Assembly (NCBI RefSeq): GCF_014843845.1
Contig: NZ_JHQS01000130.1
Span: 1 to 64,000 of the forward strand
Reading direction: 5' to 3'
Origin: Mesorhizobium amorphae
Lineage (GTDB): Bacteria; Pseudomonadota; Alphaproteobacteria; Rhizobiales; Rhizobiaceae
Length of the DNA: 64,000 nt
In this document: positions 58,984 through 64,000 of the stretch, piece by piece
Layout: every line of letters starts with the position of its first letter
Position numbering within the stretch: position 1 is the stretch's first letter
Position numbers and translations under genes: made by a program
The notes under the pieces: generated by a model
Seen by the model: only the letters and a program-made list of their open reading frames with translations
Told to the model about the DNA's origin: nothing
Databases searched by the model: none

Positions 58984-60942
58984 ATGATCGACGCGCATGA
59001 ACTTCAGATTTCAGCAGGCCCTTTAACAGTGAACGCAACGCTGCATACGCCGCTTCTCGACAAGGTCCGCATTCCGGCCGACCTGCGCACGCTTGACGAA
59101 GGCCAGCTGCCGCAGCTGGCTTCGGAACTGCGCGCCGAACTGATCGATGCCGTTTCGCACACTGGCGGCCATCTTGGCGCCGGCCTTGGCGTGGTCGAGC
59201 TGACGGTGGCGCTGCACTATGTCTTCAACACGCCGGACGACCGGCTGATCTGGGATGTCGGCCATCAGGCCTATCCGCACAAGATCCTGACCGGCCGCCG
59301 CGACCGCATCCGCACATTGCGCCAGGAGGGCGGCCTTTCCGGCTTCACCCGCCGCGCCGAGAGCGAATACGACCCGTTCGGCGCCGCGCATTCCTCGACC
59401 TCTATTTCCGCCGGCCTAGGCATGGCGATGGCGCGCGACCTGTCGGGTGGTCGCAACAACGTCATCGCCGTCATTGGCGACGGCGCCATGTCGGCCGGCA
59501 TGGCCTATGAGGCCATGAACAATGCCGGCGCGCTCGACGCCCGCCTCATCGTCATCCTCAACGACAACGACATGTCGATCGCCCCGCCGACCGGTGCGAT
59601 GAGCGCCTATCTGGCGCGTCTGGCTTCCGGCAGAACCTATCTGGGCCTGCGCGATTTCGGCAAGAAGCTGACCTCCTACCTCGGCAAGCGCGCCGATCGC
59701 GCCATCACCAGGGCGGTCGAACACGCGCGCGGCTACGTCACCGGCGGCACGCTGTTCGAGGAGCTCGGCTTCTACCACATCGGCCCGATCGACGGGCACA
59801 ATCTCGAGCACCTGATCCCGGTGCTGAAGAACGTCCGCGACAATGGCGACGGCCCGGTGCTGATCCATGTCGTGACCCAGAAGGGCAAGGGCTATGGCCC
59901 GGCCGAGGCCGCCGCGGACAAATATCATGGCGTCAACAAGTTCGACGTCATCACCGGCGCGCAAGCCAAGGCGCCTGCCAACGCGCCGAGCTACACCAAG
60001 GTCTTCGCCGAAAGCCTGGTTCAGGAAGGCCGCGAGGACGACCGTATCGTCGCAGTCACCGCCGCCATGCCTAATGGCACCGGCCTGGATCTGTTCGGCG
60101 AGGCGTTTCCGACCAGGATCTTCGACGTCGGCATTGCCGAGCAGCACGCGGTGACCTTTGCCGCCGGCCTCGCCACCGAAGGCTACAAGCCCTTCGCCGC
60201 CATCTATTCGACCTTCCTGCAGCGCGCCTACGACCAGGTCGTCCACGACGTGGCGATCCAGAAACTGCCGGTGCGCTTCCCCATCGACCGTGCCGGCTTT
60301 GTCGGCGCCGATGGAGCCACCCATTGCGGCGCCTTCGACACCACCTTTCTGGCGACGCTGCCGGGCTTCGTCGTCATGGCGGCGGCGGACGAAGCGGAGC
60401 TGCGCGACATGGTGCGCACCGCCGCGCACTATGATGACGGCCCCATCGCCTTCCGCTATCCACGAGGCAACGGCGTCGGCGTCGACATGCCGGAGCGCGG
60501 CTCCGTGCTCGAAATCGGCAAAGGCCGTATCGTCAGGGAAGGCACCAAGGTGGCGCTGCTGTCCTTCGGCACGCGGCTGCAGGACTGCCTGCTGGCGGCC
60601 GAGGAGCTAGGTGCCGCCGGTCTGTCCACCACCGTCGCAGACGCCCGTTTCGCCAAGCCGCTCGACGAGGATCTGATCCGCCGGCTCGCCCGCTCGCACG
60701 AAGTGCTGGTCACGGTGGAGGAGGGTGCGGTCGGCGGCTTCGCCAGCCACGTGCTGCAGTTCCTCGCCCATGAAGGCTTGCTCGAAAGCGGCCTCAAGGT
60801 GCGTCCGCTGGTGCTGCCGGACGATTTCACCGACCACGCCAAGCCCGAGAAGATGTACGCCGACGCCGGGTTGGACTCGGCCGGCATCGTGCGCACCGTC
60901 TTTGCCGCGCTCGGCCATACCGCGCACGCGCAACGCGCCTGA
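58984..60942 (+). CDS. dxs: 1-deoxy-D-xylulose-5-phosphate synthase
   Basis: A 652-residue thiamine-diphosphate enzyme, first step of the MEP isoprenoid pathway. GGHLGAGLGVVELTVALHYVFNTPDDRLIWDVGHQAYPHKILTGRRD, the GDGAMSAGMAYEAMNNAG ThDP motif, and FDVGIAEQHAVTFAAGLA with DRAGFVGADGATHCGAFDTTFL are diagnostic. The ATG at 58984 is used; a GTG at 59029 would remove 15 residues and is also possible. It precedes tlyA as in many Rhizobiales. Confidence 0.97.
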   Translation: MIDAHELQISAGPLTVNATLHTPLLDKVRIPADLRTLDEGQLPQLASELRAELIDAVSHTGGHLGAGLGVVELTVALHYVFNTPDDRLIWDVGHQAYPHKILTGRRDRIRTLRQEGGLSGFTRRAESEYDPFGAAHSSTSISAGLGMAMARDLSGGRNNVIAVIGDGAMSAGMAYEAMNNAGALDARLIVILNDNDMSIAPPTGAMSAYLARLASGRTYLGLRDFGKKLTSYLGKRADRAITRAVEHARGYVTGGTLFEELGFYHIGPIDGHNLEHLIPVLKNVRDNGDGPVLIHVVTQKGKGYGPAEAAADKYHGVNKFDVITGAQAKAPANAPSYTKVFAESLVQEGREDDRIVAVTAAMPNGTGLDLFGEAFPTRIFDVGIAEQHAVTFAAGLATEGYKPFAAIYSTFLQRAYDQVVHDVAIQKLPVRFPIDRAGFVGADGATHCGAFDTTFLATLPGFVVMAAADEAELRDMVRTAAHYDDGPIAFRYPRGNGVGVDMPERGSVLEIGKGRIVREGTKVALLSFGTRLQDCLLAAEELGAAGLSTTVADARFAKPLDEDLIRRLARSHEVLVTVEEGAVGGFASHVLQFLAHEGLLESGLKVRPLVLPDDFTDHAKPEKMYADAGLDSAGIVRTVFAALGHTAHAQRA

Positions 60943-61089
60943 ATCTAAATCTCAAGCCTCTGAATCAGTTTGCCGGCTTTCGGCGGCAACTTATTGTTAA
61001 CGCTTCCGTTTGGCGTTTCGCTTACCGTGTCTCTTGGCCGTTTTTCAACGGCGCCCTGCTAGAAATCAGTCCGGCAGGGGACGACAAAA

Positions 61090-61383
61090 ATGAAAACGTT
61101 TTTGTATGGCATGGCCCTTTCGGCCGTCATCGCAGCACCTGCGATGGCCGAAACGCGCTACGACCGCAATCTCGAAAAGGCGGTGCTGGACATCGTCGCC
61201 GGCAAGATCGGCGGCATCCGCGGCGGCTTTTCCTACAAGCAGCGTCCACAATTCGTCGTCGTGCCGGACCCTGTCGCGCCGCCGGCGGCTCCTGCCGAGC
61301 GTCCGGGCAGGCAGGCTTCCGGCGATCGCAATGACGGTCTGGCGCCGGCGGTCGAGCGGCCGGTTTCGCGAACCGTCTTCTGA
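61090..61383 (+). CDS. Small exported hypothetical protein
   Basis: A 97-residue protein with a signal peptide (KTFLYGMALSAVIAAPAMA-ET), a short basic segment (YDRNLEKAVLDIVAGKIGGIRGGFSYKQRPQ) and a Pro/Ala-rich tail. No family recognised. A GGGG-containing purine-rich stretch lies upstream. It follows dxs by 147 bases of low-GC DNA likely holding its promoter and is followed by a repeat. Confidence 0.65.
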   Translation: MKTFLYGMALSAVIAAPAMAETRYDRNLEKAVLDIVAGKIGGIRGGFSYKQRPQFVVVPDPVAPPAAPAERPGRQASGDRNDGLAPAVERPVSRTVF

Positions 61384-61384
61384 A

Positions 61385-61442
61385 GCAATTCCAGGAAAAG
61401 TGCGTAGCGGTTTTCCGTCCGGAATTGCGTAAAACAAAGAGA
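61385..61442. repeat. GCAATTCC-type intergenic repeat, copy behind small exported gene
   Basis: GCAATTCCAGGAAAAGTG, CGTAGCGGTTTTCCGTCCGG, AATTGCGTAAAACAAAGAG. This is the cleanest copy: GCAATTCC and GGAATTGC are perfect inverted ends. It begins right after the TGA of the preceding gene. Confidence 0.8.
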
Positions 61443-61495
61443 CCGCCTCTTTCCAACATCCTTGCGTTCATCACCGGCTTTCGCCATGAAGGCCG

Positions 61496-62260
61496 ATGAA
61501 CTCCCCTCTGCCAGCCAGCACGCGCCAGCGGCTCGACGAACTGCTCGTCGAACGCGGCTTGTTCGCCAGCCGCTCTCGTGCCCGCGACGCGATTGAGCGC
61601 GGCACGGTGACGGTCGATGGCACCATTGCCCGCAAGCCTGGCCAGACCGTCCTGCCGCAATGCCTGATCGCGATCGACGACCCGGCGCAGGGGTATGTGT
61701 CTCGCGCGGCGCTGAAGCTGATTGCCGGGATCGACCATTTCGGTTTCGATCCCGCCGGCTGCGAAGCGCTCGACATCGGCGCCTCGACCGGCGGCTTCAC
61801 GCAGGTGCTGCTCGAACGCGGTGCGGCGCATGTCACGGCGATCGATGTCGGCCATGGCCAGATGCATGCCGACATCGCGGGCGACCCGCGCGTCACGGTT
61901 ATCGAGGGCCTCAATGCCCGCGACCTCACCGTCGGCGATCTCGACGGCCGCATTCCGGATTTCATCGTCTGCGATGTCAGCTTCATTTCGCTGAAGCTGG
62001 CGCTGCCGCCAGCCCTCGCATTGGCCGGCAGCGGCGCTCGCGCGGTGCTTCTGGTCAAGCCGCAATTCGAGGCCGGCCGCGCGGCGATCGGCAAGGGCGG
62101 CCTGCTTAAGGATCCCTATGACGCCGCCCGCGTTGCCGGCGTGCTGCAGGACTGGTTCGACAGCATGCCCGGTTGGCGCTCGCTGGGGCTGCATCTGTCG
62201 CCGATCGAGGGCGGCGACGGCAATCGCGAATTCCTGCTTGGTGGGATCAAAGATCGATGA
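61496..62260 (+). CDS. tlyA: TlyA-family rRNA methyltransferase
   Basis: A 254-residue protein with an N-terminal S4 RNA-binding domain (RLDELLVERGLFASRSRARDAIERGTVTVDG, residues about 11-50) and a FtsJ-like methyltransferase domain (ALDIGASTGGFTQVLLERGAAHVTAIDVGHGQMH, then FIVCDVSFISLKLALPPAL and LLVKPQFEAGR). TlyA enzymes 2'-O-methylate 16S and/or 23S rRNA cytidines. The next gene's ATG overlaps its TGA (ATGA). Confidence 0.92.
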   Translation: MNSPLPASTRQRLDELLVERGLFASRSRARDAIERGTVTVDGTIARKPGQTVLPQCLIAIDDPAQGYVSRAALKLIAGIDHFGFDPAGCEALDIGASTGGFTQVLLERGAAHVTAIDVGHGQMHADIAGDPRVTVIEGLNARDLTVGDLDGRIPDFIVCDVSFISLKLALPPALALAGSGARAVLLVKPQFEAGRAAIGKGGLLKDPYDAARVAGVLQDWFDSMPGWRSLGLHLSPIEGGDGNREFLLGGIKDR

Positions 62261-63498
62261 GCGCGCGCTTCACCATCGCCAGGCTGGGCTCGCAAGGCGA
62301 TGGCGTCGCCGAGACCGAAACCGGCGAAGTTTTCATTCCCTTCACGCTGCCCGGCGAAACCGTCAACGCTGCGCGCGAAAAGGATCGCGCCACGCTGATG
62401 TCTGTGCTGGAGGCTTCACCGCTCAGGATCGATCCGGCCTGCCGGCATTTCACCGAATGCGGCGGCTGCGCCGTCCAGCATCTGGAAGCCGAAGCCTACC
62501 GCCAGTGGAAGCGCGACAAGGTCGTGCATGCGCTGAAGAGCAAGGGCATCGTTGGCGATATCGGCGCCTTGGTGCCGTGCGCGCCGGCGACGCGCCGCCG
62601 CGTCGTCTTCTCCGCCCGGCGCACCGAGGCCGGCATGCGGCTGGGTTTCGTGCGCGCGCTGTCGTCGGAAATCATTGCCATCGAGGAGTGTCCGATCTCG
62701 CTGCCCGTGATCGTCGCTGCGCTCGATCGTCTTAAGAGACTTGCCGAACTGGTCTGCGCCACCACCAGATCGTTCCACATGACGGTGACGGTCACCGGGT
62801 CCGGACTCGACGTCGCGGTCCACGAATCCGGCAAGCTCGGCGAGAACCAGCGCCGCATCGCCTCGAACTTCGTCATCGCCGAGGGGCTGGCCAGGCTTTC
62901 GGTCGACGGCGAGATCATCGTCGAGCCGAAGAAGCCGGTGGTGCAGTTTGGAACCGTGGCAGTCGCGGTGCCGCCGGGCGCCTTCCTGCAGGCCACCGAG
63001 GCGGCTGAGCAGGCCATGGCCGATATCGTCGGCCAGCATCTGTCGCGCGCCAAGAAGGTCGCCGACCTTTTCGCCGGTTGTGGCAGCTTCGCGCTACGCC
63101 TGGCCGCGAAGTCGGAGGTCCACGCGGCAGAAGGCGACGCGCCGGCTCTTGCGGCGCTCGACCGCGCCTTCCGTTTCGCCAATGGCCTGAAGCGGGTGAC
63201 CAGCGAACGCCGCGACCTGTTCCGGCGTCCGCTCACCTTCAAGGAACTCAATGCCTTCGACGGTCTTGTCCTCGACCCGCCGCGTGCCGGCGCCGAGGAT
63301 CAGTCGAAGCAGATCGCCCGCTCCGACGTGCCGTTCGTCGCCGCGGTATCCTGCAATCCGGTGACGCTGGCGCGGGATTTGCGCATCCTGCTTGACGGTG
63401 GCTACGCACTGAAAAGCGTAACCCCGATCGACCAGTTCCTGTGGTCGCCGCATGTCGAGGCGGTGGCGCTGCTGGAGAAGCCGAAGAAAAGGCGGTAG
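62257..63498 (+). CDS. Class I Fe-S RNA methyltransferase (TrmA/RlmD type)
   Basis: A 413-residue RNA (uracil-5) methyltransferase. Four cysteines in ACRHFTECGGC and the later EECPIS should hold a 4Fe-4S cluster. DLFAGCGSFALRLA is the SAM motif, LDPPRAGA follows, and VSCNPVTLARDL contains the catalytic cysteine. No TRAM domain is evident at the N-terminus beyond a short RLGSQGDGVAETETGEVFIPF beta segment that may be its remnant. Cotranscribed with tlyA by ATGA overlap. Confidence 0.9.
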   Translation: MSARFTIARLGSQGDGVAETETGEVFIPFTLPGETVNAAREKDRATLMSVLEASPLRIDPACRHFTECGGCAVQHLEAEAYRQWKRDKVVHALKSKGIVGDIGALVPCAPATRRRVVFSARRTEAGMRLGFVRALSSEIIAIEECPISLPVIVAALDRLKRLAELVCATTRSFHMTVTVTGSGLDVAVHESGKLGENQRRIASNFVIAEGLARLSVDGEIIVEPKKPVVQFGTVAVAVPPGAFLQATEAAEQAMADIVGQHLSRAKKVADLFAGCGSFALRLAAKSEVHAAEGDAPALAALDRAFRFANGLKRVTSERRDLFRRPLTFKELNAFDGLVLDPPRAGAEDQSKQIARSDVPFVAAVSCNPVTLARDLRILLDGGYALKSVTPIDQFLWSPHVEAVALLEKPKKRR

Positions 63499-63506
63499 TT
63501 CGAGCG

Positions 63507-64000
63507 TCAGACCCGCGTACCGCCGACCGTCATCTGGTTCATCCTGAGATGCGGCTGGCCGACGCCGACGGGCACGCCCTGTCCGGCCTTGCCGCACATG
63601 CCGATGCCGTTGTCGAGCTTCATGTCGTTGCCGATCATCGACACCCGGTGCATGGCATCCGGCCCATTGCCGATCAGCATCGCGCCCTTGACCGGCTGCG
63701 TCACCTTGCCGTTCTCGATCATGTAGGCCTCAGTGCAGCCGAACACGAACTTGCCCGAGGTGATGTCGACCTGGCCGCCGCCGAAGGAGACGGCATAGAT
63801 GCCGTTCTTGACCGAGGCGATGATCTCGTCCGGCTCCATGTCGCCCGAGGTCATGTAGGTGTTGGTCATGCGCGGCATCGGCTGGTGGGCGTAGCCTTCG
63901 CGCCTTCCGTTGCCGGTCGCCTTCATGCCCATCAGCCGGGCGTTCTGGCGGTCCTGCATGTAGCCGACGAGCTTGCCGTCCTCGATCAGCACATTGCGGG
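63507..64000 (-). CDS. tldD: TldD metalloprotease, C-terminal part (runs off window)
   Basis: The 3' part of a TldD gene, about 164 residues visible, cut by the window edge. LIEDGKLVGYMQDRQNARLMGMKATGNGRREGYAHQPMPRMTNTYM, GGGQVDITSGKFVFGCTEAYMIENGKVTQPVKGAMLIGNGP and CGKAGQGVPVGVGQPHLRMNQMTVGGT are TldD blocks. The HExxxH zinc motif would lie beyond the edge; the conserved Cys near the end is present. With TldE/PmbA it processes modified peptides. Convergent with the methyltransferase gene. Confidence 0.93.
   Translation of the reverse strand, partial: RNVLIEDGKLVGYMQDRQNARLMGMKATGNGRREGYAHQPMPRMTNTYMTSGDMEPDEIIASVKNGIYAVSFGGGQVDITSGKFVFGCTEAYMIENGKVTQPVKGAMLIGNGPDAMHRVSMIGNDMKLDNGIGMCGKAGQGVPVGVGQPHLRMNQMTVGGTRV

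Overview
The window is a GC-rich alphaproteobacterial chromosome segment, almost certainly from the Rhizobiales and most like Mesorhizobium. This rests on a BacA-type peptide transporter, a split F0 operon (atpI-atpB-atpE-atpF'-atpF without the F1 genes), a BioR/BioY biotin module with TTATCTATAA boxes, a CTTGAC-N17-CTATGT promoter, rhizobial families (DUF6101, DUF1344, RT0821/Lpp0805), and two families of palindromic intergenic repeats. The genus is inferred. No symbiosis island, prophage, transposase, CRISPR array, rRNA or tRNA was seen.

Layout. 0.2-7.1 kb: DUF488 protein, M29 aminopeptidase, LysR regulator, small protein, YbfB-type MFS permease, bacA and a secreted deacetylase-like protein. 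7.3-13.2 kb: YfgM-like TPR protein, der, a divergent LysR/MFS pair around a large dyad, and a SleB-type cell-wall hydrolase. 13.4-16.2 kb: the F0 operon with a good promoter and a rho-independent terminator. 16.2-20.1 kb: rnhB, a PA0069-type radical SAM gene, a short glycosyltransferase and a phytanoyl-CoA dioxygenase-like gene. 20.1-24 kb (minus strand): moaB, ispE, a small membrane protein, sppA, a methyltransferase and a DUF2007 gene. 24-33.2 kb: polyprenyl synthetase, bioR, bioY-DUF1284, a large TPR protein, glyQ, glyS and a very acidic protein. 33.3-43.6 kb: two exported proteins, tsaC/sua5, a D-2-hydroxyglutarate-dehydrogenase-like flavoprotein, DUF6101, ubiA, a LysR/dioxygenase pair, purD, GH25 muramidase and a small Cys-rich protein. 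43.8-52.9 kb: acyl-CoA dehydrogenase and enoyl-CoA hydratase, pdxH, a lipoprotein, a CbpA-like DnaJ, fabI, a histidine phosphatase, DUF1344, aroC and ribB with a decayed RibA-like domain. 52.9-55.3 kb: an accessory-looking patch with an orphan gene and a TetR/MFS efflux pair. 55.4-64 kb: membrane protein, HDAC-like deacetylase, xseB, DUF2277, pirin, dxs, small exported protein, tlyA, an Fe-S RNA methyltransferase, and the 3' part of tldD running off the end.

Most genes are housekeeping: isoprenoid and quinone supply (ispE, dxs, polyprenyl synthetase, ubiA), cofactors (moaB, bioY, pdxH, ribB), translation and RNA modification (glyQS, tsaC, tlyA, rlmD-like, der), and cell envelope. The most informative signals are regulatory or structural: BioR boxes including one that abuts the bioR start codon, three operators between tetR and its permease, a 46-bp dyad between a LysR and an MFS gene, a repeat family sitting directly behind stop codons, and the loss of all three zinc cysteines in the RibA-like half of ribB. 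I see no clearly undescribed multi-gene system. The closest candidates are the bioR-bioY-DUF1284 unit and the post-stop repeat family.
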